NCBI GenBank assembly: GCA_910587045.1
Contig: CAJULG010000016.1
Coordinates: 1-43,483, forward strand
Direction: 5' to 3'
Length of the DNA: 43,483 bases
DNA from: an uncultured Lachnospiraceae bacterium
Lineage (GTDB): Bacteria; Bacillota; Clostridia; Lachnospirales; Lachnospiraceae
In this document: piece by piece, positions 15,928 to 23,721 of the stretch
Numbering within the stretch: position 1 is the first letter of the stretch
How the letters are laid out: each line of letters begins with the position of its first letter
The notes under the pieces: generated by a model
The model's input: the letters and a program-made list of their open reading frames with translations, nothing else
What the model was told of the DNA's origin: nothing
Database searches by the model: none
Translations under genes and position numbers: made by a program

Positions 15928-18900
15928 TTGGAGCTGGATCATAATATTATTTCAACAAAAGCCAATACTTTATATGCAATGAAGAATCTGATCACCCATG
16001 CCAGGATTGAGAAGATGTACATTCTGCGGGTAAAGGATTATCAGAAGGATGGAGCATCCGTCTGCAGGGAGATTCAGGAGCGGTTCGAAGGCTCCCGGAT
16101 CGTAGTGCGCAGTTCCTCCAGTCATGAGGACTGTCTGAAATCCTCCAATGCCGGGCATTACAAGAGCATCCTGGATGTGGATTCAGCCAGTCTCAGCGAG
16201 ATTCAGAGTTCGATTGATGAGGTGATCCGCTCGTATGAGACGGATATGGCCTCCATAGCACAGGAGCAGGTTCTGATACAGCGACAGGCAGTGGATGTCT
16301 GTGTCAGTGGTGTCGTATTTACACGGGATCTGCGGGAGAACCGTCCATATTATCTGGTGAACTTTGATGATCTTGGTTCTACCGATCAGGTGACCAGCGG
16401 CAGAGGAGGCCGGATGCTCTGGATCGCCCGGGATGTGGAACAGGAGCAGCTGGAGCTGCGCTGGCAGCGGCTGCTGCTTGCTGTCCAGGAGGTGGAACAT
16501 ATTATTGAGGGAATACCGCTGGATATCGAATTTGCCATTGACAGTGATAATCAGGTGATTTTGTTTCAGGTACGCCCGCTGGCAGCAGCGAATTACCATA
16601 CTGCATCTGTAGATGAAGGTGAGTTTTATCAATGTAAGCATCGGATTAAGAAGGAATATAAAGAACGACTGGATGTTCTTTCCGGGAAGCCTATGCAGTT
16701 GTCCGATATGGCATTCTGGAACCCGTCTGAGATCATCGGTTCGAATCCAAGACCGCTGGATTATTCCCTTTACCGCAGGATCATAACACACCGGGCCTGG
16801 AATGAAGGGCTGCGCCCTCTGGGATACTGTTCCCTGGATGAGGACTTAATGTATCAGGTGGGCAACAAGCCTTATATCAATCTGAATTATTCCTTTTATT
16901 CCCTGACACCGGAAGCACTGCCGAAGGAGCTGACAGCAAGACTGGTGGAATATTATCATCATTGTCTGCAGAAGGACTGGTCGGCCCATGATAAGATAGA
17001 ATTTGAAATCGTATTCAGTTGTTATGATTTTATGACTGAAAGAAACAGCAGAAAGCTGTTGGAGCATGGATTCACAGAGGAAGAACGGAGTCAGGTCGTA
17101 TCAGAATTAAAGAAGCTTACTCTGGATGCCATATACCGGCACAAGGCGCTGCTGGATCAGGACAGGAATTCGATCAATGTGCTGGAATTCACCAGAATGG
17201 AGATTGAGAAGATTGGTGCCAACTGTAATAATGTCAAGGAGTTGATCGAAACCGTCCGGTGGCTGCTGGAGGCTATTACCAGGTACGGGACGCCACAGTT
17301 TGCAAGGCAGGCGAGGATGGCATTTATGGCAAGGGCGTTTCTGCGCAGTCTGGTGGATGCGGGTTACTGTACACAGGAAGAAATTGACCGGTTCATGCAG
17401 TCGATCACTACAGTATCTACTGAATTCAATGAAGATTTTGAAGCCTATTCCGATGGACGGATGAGTAAGGAGGAGTTTGATTCCAGATATGGACATCTGC
17501 GGAGTGGCACCTATGACATCCGGACGGAGCGGTATGATAATATGAATTTTCGTCCGGTTTCAGTCAAGAGCAGACAGCCGGGGATCAATAAGAACCGACA
17601 GGTGGATTTAGAAGCTTTGCCCCGGGCATTATCTGACAGCGGGATTGAACTGCCGGCAGGCGTATTTCAACAGTTTTTGATTTCTGCCATTGAACAGAGA
17701 GAATATTTTAAGTTTGAATTTACCCGTTCTTTAAGTCTTGTTATAGAATGGATCCGGAAGCTGGGAAGACGGATGGGCTTTCGGCTGGATGAGTTATCCT
17801 TTCTTACCATTGAAGATATGGAAGAGTATGACCGGGATTTAAGTGTAGAAGAGTTATATGAGGTATGGGCGGCATTGATCCGGGAACGGCATCATGCCTT
17901 CCGGCTGAACCGGAGTATTCTGCTGCCGGAGGTGATCCTATCGCCCGGCAGTATTGATATTATACCGGTTTATGAGGCCAGACCGAATTTCATCACCAGT
18001 AAACGGGTTGCCGGCGAAGTGGTTCTGTTAGAGGAAGAACAGTCGGCAGATATCAGTGGCAAGATCGTAGTGGTACCCCAGGCAGATCCCGGATACGAGT
18101 GGATATTTACCAAGGGTATTAAGGGCTTTATTACGCAATATGGCGGAGCGGCCTCTCATATGGCGATCCGCTGTGCAGAATTCGACATCCCGGCCGCCAT
18201 CGGCTGCGGAGCCAAAATCTATCATACAGTATCCAGGATGAATTATCTGGAGCTGGATTGTAAAAACGGAACGATTCAGGAAGGAATTCAGTATAACAAT
18301 CTCCATGCCCTGATCACCCAGCGGGAGGGGGTAAACCAGTATGGAGATGCGACGGATGTTCTGGAATCTGCGTATATAAGATTCTACGAGCTGATGGGCT
18401 TTATTCCCAGACCGGTATCCAATCACACGAAGAATTTTGAACGACTGTTTGATGAGAAGATCGATCTGCTGATCGTGGTAGGCGGAGGCGCACTGGACTC
18501 CAGATGGTATGACCGGGAGCATGAGGAGGAACTTCAGCCCAATCGGGACCGGACAGAAGAAAAGATGATAAAATACTGCATCGAGCATGGGATCCCGATC
18601 ATTGCAACCTGCCGGGGGATGCAGTACATCAATGTTTTATTTGGCGGAACGCTGGCTTATCATCCGGAGCTGCCGGCAGAGCGTCAGCGGGGAAAAGATC
18701 ACAGAGTACATCTGTTAACGGAAGACCGGGATATATTCGTAAATAACTTTCATCAGGATATCATTTATGAGAATGGACTGGCCCCCTGCTTTACACCGAT
18801 GGCCGTAGATGAAGAGAATCATGTGATCGAAGCCTATTATTCAGAGGAGATGAAGCTGCTGGCATTACAGTGGCATCCGGAACGGGAATTTGAAACCGGA

Positions 18901-18960
18901 GAAGCAGAGGAGGAGACCAGACGGATCATCGTCAATTTTATACAGAAATATATTCATTAA
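15928..18960 (+). CDS. fusion of a PEP-synthase-like (glutamine-kinase-like) phosphotransferase with a C26-type glutamine amidotransferase
   Basis: The product has 1010 residues from TTG 15928 (GAGGTG 7 bases upstream). Residues 1-220 are an ATP-grasp PPDK_N-like domain (VVRSSSSHED near 57, FQVRPL near 213). Residues about 220-700 are a large helical middle domain. About 705-790 is a swivelling phosphohistidine domain, GGAASHMAIR, with H744 as the expected phosphorylated residue. About 815-1010 is a class I amidotransferase of the peptidase C26/PuuD type, with nucleophile C895 in ATCRGMQ and H983/E985 in QWHPE. The PEP-binding TIM barrel of real PEP synthase is missing. The order ATP-grasp, middle, His is that of the Campylobacter L-glutamine kinase (Cj1418) and of rifampin phosphotransferase. 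The fused hydrolase resembles the partner Cj1417. I infer a phosphoramidate-type pathway; a cytidylyltransferase is not in the window. Confidence 0.75.
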   Translation: MELDHNIISTKANTLYAMKNLITHARIEKMYILRVKDYQKDGASVCREIQERFEGSRIVVRSSSSHEDCLKSSNAGHYKSILDVDSASLSEIQSSIDEVIRSYETDMASIAQEQVLIQRQAVDVCVSGVVFTRDLRENRPYYLVNFDDLGSTDQVTSGRGGRMLWIARDVEQEQLELRWQRLLLAVQEVEHIIEGIPLDIEFAIDSDNQVILFQVRPLAAANYHTASVDEGEFYQCKHRIKKEYKERLDVLSGKPMQLSDMAFWNPSEIIGSNPRPLDYSLYRRIITHRAWNEGLRPLGYCSLDEDLMYQVGNKPYINLNYSFYSLTPEALPKELTARLVEYYHHCLQKDWSAHDKIEFEIVFSCYDFMTERNSRKLLEHGFTEEERSQVVSELKKLTLDAIYRHKALLDQDRNSINVLEFTRMEIEKIGANCNNVKELIETVRWLLEAITRYGTPQFARQARMAFMARAFLRSLVDAGYCTQEEIDRFMQSITTVSTEFNEDFEAYSDGRMSKEEFDSRYGHLRSGTYDIRTERYDNMNFRPVSVKSRQPGINKNRQVDLEALPRALSDSGIELPAGVFQQFLISAIEQREYFKFEFTRSLSLVIEWIRKLGRRMGFRLDELSFLTIEDMEEYDRDLSVEELYEVWAALIRERHHAFRLNRSILLPEVILSPGSIDIIPVYEARPNFITSKRVAGEVVLLEEEQSADISGKIVVVPQADPGYEWIFTKGIKGFITQYGGAASHMAIRCAEFDIPAAIGCGAKIYHTVSRMNYLELDCKNGTIQEGIQYNNLHALITQREGVNQYGDATDVLESAYIRFYELMGFIPRPVSNHTKNFERLFDEKIDLLIVVGGGALDSRWYDREHEEELQPNRDRTEEKMIKYCIEHGIPIIATCRGMQYINVLFGGTLAYHPELPAERQRGKDHRVHLLTEDRDIFVNNFHQDIIYENGLAPCFTPMAVDEENHVIEAYYSEEMKLLALQWHPEREFETGEAEEETRRIIVNFIQKYIH

Positions 18961-19066
18961 GCTGGTATGGCAATATTTCTGACAAATTATACGAGCCTCA
19001 CTGGACACTTTTCACAAAATTATTTTTTGGACAAATTTCGGCTTAACTTTTCCACAAAAAAGGTGC

Positions 19067-19072
19067 TAAACT
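19067..19072 (+). promoter_or_regulatory. candidate extended -10 promoter of the CarD-like gene
   Basis: TGC-TAAACT (19064-19072) fits an extended -10 box. The -35 position (TAACTT at 19044-19049) is weak. Confidence 0.4.
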
Positions 19073-19158
19073 GATCATAGGTACAGTGGTGGATTAAAAT
19101 GCTAAAATCTGGTTAAACTAGGAATAGTGAAGTGTGGAAATGAACAGGAGGCAGTAGA

Positions 19159-19665
19159 ATGTTCGAGATTGGTGACTATATTGTTTGTGGAAACAACGGG
19201 ATATGTACGGTGGAAAATATCAGCACCATTGACGTATCCGGTGTGGATCCGGACCGGTTGTATTATATCCTGCAGCCGGTATATGCAAAGACCAGTGTGG
19301 TGTATATCCCCGTGGATAATGAGAAGATCATTATGCGGAAGGTATTGACAAAGGAGCAGGTAAAGGAATTGATCGACCATATTCCGGAGATTGAGACGAT
19401 CCGGGAGATCAATGATAAGATCCGGGAAGAACGTTTTAAAGAATGTATGAAGCACCATGACTGTGAGGACTGGATCAAGGTGATCAAAAGTCTGTACCTG
19501 CGGAAGCAGGAACGATTTGAAAAGGGACAGAAGGTAACGGCTACCGATGCCCGGTATCTGAAAACAGCAGAGGACAACCTGTACTGTGAATTTGCAATGG
19601 CCTTAGGAATTGAGAAACATGAAGTGGGAAAATTCATTGAAGAACGGATCGGAGTTGAAAGGTAA
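19159..19665 (+). CDS. CarD/CdnL-family RNA polymerase-binding factor
   Basis: The product has 168 residues, about the normal size. Residues 1-65 are the RNA polymerase-interacting Tudor-like domain shared with TRCF (FEIGDYIVCGNNGICTVENI, then the YYILQPVY and VYIPVDNE strands). Residues about 70-165 are the all-helical C-terminal domain (FEKGQKVTATDARYLKTAEDNL, EFAMALGIEKHEV). CarD proteins bind the polymerase beta subunit and stabilise open promoter complexes. It stands alone between a large intergenic region and its own terminator, as is usual for this factor. AGGAGG precedes ATG 19159. Confidence 0.93.
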   Translation: MFEIGDYIVCGNNGICTVENISTIDVSGVDPDRLYYILQPVYAKTSVVYIPVDNEKIIMRKVLTKEQVKELIDHIPEIETIREINDKIREERFKECMKHHDCEDWIKVIKSLYLRKQERFEKGQKVTATDARYLKTAEDNLYCEFAMALGIEKHEVGKFIEERIGVER

Positions 19666-19697
19666 GCATTTCTACAATACAGGATCGGATTGTACAG

Positions 19698-19745
19698 AAC
19701 ATCCCGGTAATAGCGGAAGCGGTTGCCGGGATGTTTGTTTTGTTG
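19698..19745 (+). terminator. intrinsic terminator after the CarD-like gene
   Basis: AACATCCCGGTAA (19698-19710) pairs with TTGCCGGGATGTT (19723-19735) with one mismatch or G-U, followed by TGTTTTGTTG. Confidence 0.88.
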
Positions 19746-19856
19746 TATACTACTCATAATTGTTTTAGATATATGACAGAAGCGGTTTTAGATGCCAGGA
19801 GAGCAGGGGATTCCTGTTGGCATCTTAGAAAATGCAGAAGGAAAAGGTGAAATAAA

Positions 19857-20330
19857 ATGGATCATGAACAGGTACAGGCAGAGAGTCTTCCGATTTCTCC
19901 GGCGGTACAGCAGGCGTTATGGAATCTGGTGGAAAATAATCTTTATATACAGGAACTGAAAATAGAAATACTGGAAATAGAACGGGGCTATGTCAGAGGC
20001 AGGCTTACGGTGACGGAGCATGTATTGAATCCATATGGTTCTGTTCATGGCGGCTGTCTGTATTCTCTGGCTGATATCACAGCCGGCCTGGCCGCCAGCA
20101 CATACGGGGTCTGTTCCTCTACGATTGATGGGAACATGGAGTATATCCTTCCGGCCATTGACACCGATTATATCCTGTGTGAGGCAAAGGAGATCCGGCA
20201 GGGCATGCATGTATCCCAATACGAGGCATTTTTGTACGATGATAAGGGGCAACTGGTGGATAAGGCAGTATTTTCGTTTTATATGATGAACCGGGCAGTG
20301 ACAGCATCGGAAACCATGCCGGGAGTCTGA
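19857..20330 (+). CDS. PaaI-type hotdog-fold acyl-CoA thioesterase
   Basis: The product has 157 residues. The hotdog signature NPYGSVHGGCLYSLADITAG (about residues 58-77) matches the PaaI/YbgC-like group, with an Asp in the following helix as the likely catalytic carboxylate. The second half gives the expected strands (DGNMEYILPA, CEAKEIRQG, QYEAFLYDDKGQLV). It would hydrolyse acyl- or aryl-CoA thioesters. The substrate is unknown. It lies 54 bases before the serine acetyltransferase on the same strand and may be cotranscribed, although no metabolic link is obvious. Confidence 0.88.
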   Translation: MDHEQVQAESLPISPAVQQALWNLVENNLYIQELKIEILEIERGYVRGRLTVTEHVLNPYGSVHGGCLYSLADITAGLAASTYGVCSSTIDGNMEYILPAIDTDYILCEAKEIRQGMHVSQYEAFLYDDKGQLVDKAVFSFYMMNRAVTASETMPGV

Positions 20331-20384
20331 GTACATTTCATGCACTCCGGAATAAGATAATAGAAGGAAAGAGGCAGGAGTAAT

Positions 20385-21374
20385 ATGGAAATGAATCATA
20401 CCACAATGGAACAGATCCAACAGGCGGTGGCAGAGATAACGCGCAATTATGAAATCAATGATGTATTGATGCCAAAGGAAGGCCGGCATCTTCCAAGCCG
20501 GAGTACGATCATCCTGCTGCTGAAGGAATTGCGACGGATCATGTTTCCGGGTTATTTTGGAGATGAGGATCTATCTGCATATGCAGGGGACTATTTTGCA
20601 GGCTCCCATCTGAATCATATATACCAGACACTGAAGGAGCAGGTCATTACTGCACTGATCTATCAGGGAGAAGCAGGTGCAGAAGGGGATTCTTCTGCAG
20701 AACAGAGTATGGAAGCCAATGAGCCTGGTCAGAAGAAAGCCCGGCAGAAGGCGGAGGAAATCTGTAACTATTTTATCAGCCGGCTGTCATATATCCAGCA
20801 AATGCTGTTAAAGGATGTGCAGGCCGGCTTTGACGGGGATCCTGCGGCCAAAAGCAAGGAGGATATCATTGCATCCTATCCGGGCTTGTTCGCTATATAT
20901 GTCTATCGGATCGCTCATGAGCTTTATCTGCAGCAGGTGCCTTATATTCCAAGGATGATGACAGAATATGCGCACAGCCGTACCGGTATTGATATCAATT
21001 CCGGTGCAGAGATCGGAGAATACTTCTTTATTGATCATGGTACGGGTGTGGTAATTGGCGAGACGACCAGGATCGGGGATCATGTAAAGCTGTATCAGGG
21101 CGTTACCTTAGGCGCACTGTCTACCCGCATGGGGCAACAGTTGTCTGGGGTAAAGCGTCATCCGACCATAGAGGATCATGTGACGATCTATTCCGGTTCT
21201 ACGATTCTCGGGGGGAACACTGTGATCGGCAGAGGAACCGTGATCGGCGGTAATGCATTCATTACAGAATCCGTGGCAGCCGAAACGAAGGTGATCGTAA
21301 AGAATCCGGAAATGACCTTTAAGGGCAAGGGCGGTTATGAAAGTGACATGAATGCCTGGGTCTGGGAAATCTGA
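20385..21374 (+). CDS. cysE: serine O-acetyltransferase
   Basis: The product has 329 residues and belongs to the longer serine acetyltransferase type. Residues 1-180 are the helical N-terminal domain. From about 185 the left-handed beta-helix hexapeptide repeats begin (IDINSGAEIGEYFFIDHGTG, VVIGETTRIGDHVKLYQGVT), and the H-G-T-G motif carries the catalytic His. It makes O-acetylserine from serine and acetyl-CoA for cysteine synthesis. A non-conserved insert near residues 95-120 (Glu/Ala/Gln-rich) is present in the N-domain. The last 40 bases overlap the end of the opposite-strand glycosyltransferase. No cysK is adjacent. Confidence 0.93.
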   Translation: MEMNHTTMEQIQQAVAEITRNYEINDVLMPKEGRHLPSRSTIILLLKELRRIMFPGYFGDEDLSAYAGDYFAGSHLNHIYQTLKEQVITALIYQGEAGAEGDSSAEQSMEANEPGQKKARQKAEEICNYFISRLSYIQQMLLKDVQAGFDGDPAAKSKEDIIASYPGLFAIYVYRIAHELYLQQVPYIPRMMTEYAHSRTGIDINSGAEIGEYFFIDHGTGVVIGETTRIGDHVKLYQGVTLGALSTRMGQQLSGVKRHPTIEDHVTIYSGSTILGGNTVIGRGTVIGGNAFITESVAAETKVIVKNPEMTFKGKGGYESDMNAWVWEI

Positions 21375-22372
21375 TCCAGCTCCTGTTCATAGCGGGCGGC
21401 TTGTTCCGGGTCGCCCATTGCCCGGTAGCAGCGGACAAGACCCGCTAACGGGAGGGCCTGTCCGTATCGGATGGACAGCTCACACTGGGTCTCATAGACA
21501 GCGTTATAATACCAGAGTGCAGCCTCCCCGTACTCCTGACAGGCTTCATAATATTCTCCAAGACAGGTACAGACTTCCGCACTTCCGGCTCCATCTGCCA
21601 TATTCTTGAGGGCGGCGCCTAACAGCAGATGCGGGTCTGTTTCTATGGCACCGCATTTAGCCAGCACACACTGAACCGCCTTTAATTCATCCTCCTGTAA
21701 CACCTGTGTAGACAGTGTCAGGAAATATTCCTTTGCGGTTAAGAAGTCCCGGGCGGTTCCGGCAATGAACAATTCCTTGGCATACATGATATTCAGCTTC
21801 GGCGAAAGAACCGTTCCTGCCTGGATCAGCTTCTGCAGGTTGGCAAAATCCCTGGCGCTATGGTTTTCATGGGGCTTGTGGATGATTGCAATATCGCTGT
21901 CAAAGATGACCGGTTCTAACCGCAGGGTTTCGTGGAGCGGATCCTGCCAGCAGAATTCCCGCAGGCGCCGGATCAGTTTTGGACGGTACTCCTTATCATA
22001 ATTGTAGGTAGTGCCGAACTCCAGTTGATTGGTATAGTACATCTGCACGATATCAATTTCCGGCAGCAGTATCTGTTTCAGATCCAGAATCTGTTTCTGA
22101 TTCGCCTCATCAATCATTTCATCTGCATCCGCAACATAAATATATTCCATCCGGGCCTTTGAAAAGGAGAAGTTCCGGGCGGCAGCAAAGTCGTTACACC
22201 AGGGAAAATCATAGATATGCTCTGTATACCGGGCGGCAATTTCCTTTGTCCGGTCGGTAGAACCGGTGTCTACAATGATGATCTCATCTGAAAATCCTTT
22301 CACACAATCCAGACAGCGGGCCAGCAGCGTTTCTTCATTTTTAACGATCATACAGGTACTTATGGTTATCAT
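21335..22372 (-). CDS. family 2 glycosyltransferase with helical-repeat C-terminus
   Basis: The product has 345 residues. Residues 1-100 are a GT-A fold start: STCMIVKNEE at the N-terminus, IIIVDTGSTDRT for the nucleotide-sugar site, and VADADE as the DxD metal motif. Residues about 200-335 resemble TPR-like helical pairs (LGEYYEACQEYGEAALWYYNA). This is the common SunS/TPR-type GT2 layout seen in Firmicutes, used for glycopeptide, protein or cell-surface glycosylation; the acceptor is unknown. No capsule or glycan operon surrounds it. Its 3' end overlaps cysE by 40 bases on the opposite strand. Confidence 0.88.
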   Translation of the reverse strand: MITISTCMIVKNEETLLARCLDCVKGFSDEIIIVDTGSTDRTKEIAARYTEHIYDFPWCNDFAAARNFSFSKARMEYIYVADADEMIDEANQKQILDLKQILLPEIDIVQMYYTNQLEFGTTYNYDKEYRPKLIRRLREFCWQDPLHETLRLEPVIFDSDIAIIHKPHENHSARDFANLQKLIQAGTVLSPKLNIMYAKELFIAGTARDFLTAKEYFLTLSTQVLQEDELKAVQCVLAKCGAIETDPHLLLGAALKNMADGAGSAEVCTCLGEYYEACQEYGEAALWYYNAVYETQCELSIRYGQALPLAGLVRCYRAMGDPEQAARYEQELDQISQTQAFMSLS

Positions 22373-22402
22373 AAAATTTCCGTTCCTTCCTTGTTTTCAT
22401 AA

Positions 22403-22411
22403 AGTATAACA
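22403..22411 (-). promoter_or_regulatory. extended -10 promoter of the glycosyltransferase gene
   Basis: The minus strand reads TG-T-TATACT (TATACT at plus 22403-22408), 31 bases before the start codon. Confidence 0.5.
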
Positions 22412-22460
22412 TAAGTGATCCGGAATGAAAAACAAGAATGTGTTTTCCTTTGTATCAGAC

Positions 22461-22489
22461 TTGACATCCGGCAGAAAAATCCGCAGAAT
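22461..22489 (+). promoter_or_regulatory. promoter of the dUTPase gene
   Basis: TTGACA at 22461-22466, a 17-base spacer and CAGAAT at 22484-22489. Confidence 0.55.
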
Positions 22490-22536
22490 AGAAGGAACAC
22501 AGTAGACATATGATTACAGATAACATGGAGGAAGAA

Positions 22537-22977
22537 ATGGAACAGGTTACTTTAAAGATTAAATACTTAAATAACGAGATTACCAGGCTGGAATATATAG
22601 AAGGAAAGTCAGACTGGATTGATCTGCGGGCAGCAGAGCGGGTCGAATTAAAGGCAGGAGAGTTCCGTCTGATTCATTTAGGCGTGGCGATCGAACTGCC
22701 GGCAGGATATGAGGCCCATATCGTTCCGCGAAGCAGTACCTTTAAGAACTTCGGAGTCATTCAGACAAACTCCATGGGTATCATTGACGAAACCTATTGC
22801 GGTCCGAATGACTGGTATCGCTTTCCGGCACTGGCAGTCCGGGATACGGTGATCAATGTGAACGATCGGATCTGTCAGTTTCGGATTGAACGGCATCAGC
22901 CGCAGATTCAGTTTGAGGAAGTAGCGGAACTGACCGGTACGGACCGGGGCGGTTTTGGAAGTACGGGAAAGAATTAG
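22537..22977 (+). CDS. dut: dUTP diphosphatase
   Basis: The product has 146 residues from ATG 22537, which follows GGAGGAAG. In-frame ATGs at 22510 and 22525 would add 9 or 4 residues. All trimeric dUTPase motifs are visible: WIDLRA (motif 1 region), VPRSST (motif 2), GIIDETYCGPNDWYRFPA (motif 3, with the uracil-binding turn), the RICQFRI strand (motif 4), and the C-terminal DRGGFGSTGKN arm (motif 5). It hydrolyses dUTP to dUMP and pyrophosphate. Motif 3 shows DETYCGPND in place of the usual DxxYxG(D/E)-type core, an acceptable family variant. Confidence 0.93.
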   Translation: MEQVTLKIKYLNNEITRLEYIEGKSDWIDLRAAERVELKAGEFRLIHLGVAIELPAGYEAHIVPRSSTFKNFGVIQTNSMGIIDETYCGPNDWYRFPALAVRDTVINVNDRICQFRIERHQPQIQFEEVAELTGTDRGGFGSTGKN

Positions 22978-23107
22978 AAACGAAAGAATAAAAAGTATAT
23001 TAAGAATCCTGCTTTTTCTTGCATTCTGGTATCGCTTGGAGTAGAGTAGAGTGACAAAGAATGACAGCATTCGATGGATGCAGAATGGTTTACGGGAGGT
23101 AGAAGGA

Positions 23108-23698
23108 ATGAACGAAGAAAAATCCATACAGCAGGCAAGGATCAATCTGATCGTTTCCTCTGTCATATTATGCATTGCCGGTCTGGTATTTATGATCTTT
23201 TCAGAAACAGTGGTGAATATTATCGGCTGGGTACTGGGAAGTATATTCTGTGTGATCGGGCTTATTTATCTGATCGGATATATCCGGAGGCAGACAAGGC
23301 TTTCTGAGCTGTTTGCAGGAATCATCAGTCTGGTTGCCGGCGTGCTGATCCTGATCCATCCCGGCTGGGTCATGTCTCTTCTTTCGGTCATTATCGGAAT
23401 TTATGTTCTGATCGAGGGGGCACTGAAGACCAGGATTTCCATAGTTGCAAAAAGACAGCAGGCTAGAGGCTGGTGGGTTTTACTGGTGGCTGCACTGCTG
23501 AGTATTGCAGTTGGTATCCTTCTGGTATTCAACCCATTTGGAATCAGCCGGATGTTTATCTTTTTTGTTGGTCTTGCCCTGCTTCTGAATGGAGTTGAGA
23601 ATATCATACATGCTGTATATACGAAGCGGATCCTGAGTGAGATCTCCAAGGAGATCATTGATATGGAGGATTATGTAGATCAGCAGAATGAGGACTGA
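23108..23698 (+). CDS. DUF308 (HdeD-like) membrane protein
   Basis: The product has 196 residues. ATG 23108 is chosen because GGGAGG lies 8 bases before it; upstream in-frame ATGs lack a site. Six transmembrane helices are arranged in three hairpin pairs, each with the Gly-rich 'GxxxxxxG(I/V)LxLxxP' pattern of DUF308 (for example GIISLVAGVLILIHPGWVM and LLSIAVGILLVFNPFG). The C-terminal 30 residues are acidic and cytoplasmic. HdeD in E. coli is an acid-stress protein, but the Firmicute homologs have no established function. It stands 23 bases before the ABC exporter, probably in one operon with it. Confidence 0.85.
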   Translation: MNEEKSIQQARINLIVSSVILCIAGLVFMIFSETVVNIIGWVLGSIFCVIGLIYLIGYIRRQTRLSELFAGIISLVAGVLILIHPGWVMSLLSVIIGIYVLIEGALKTRISIVAKRQQARGWWVLLVAALLSIAVGILLVFNPFGISRMFIFFVGLALLLNGVENIIHAVYTKRILSEISKEIIDMEDYVDQQNED

Positions 23699-23721
23699 TT
23701 ATTTTGAAATGAGGTGAGAGA

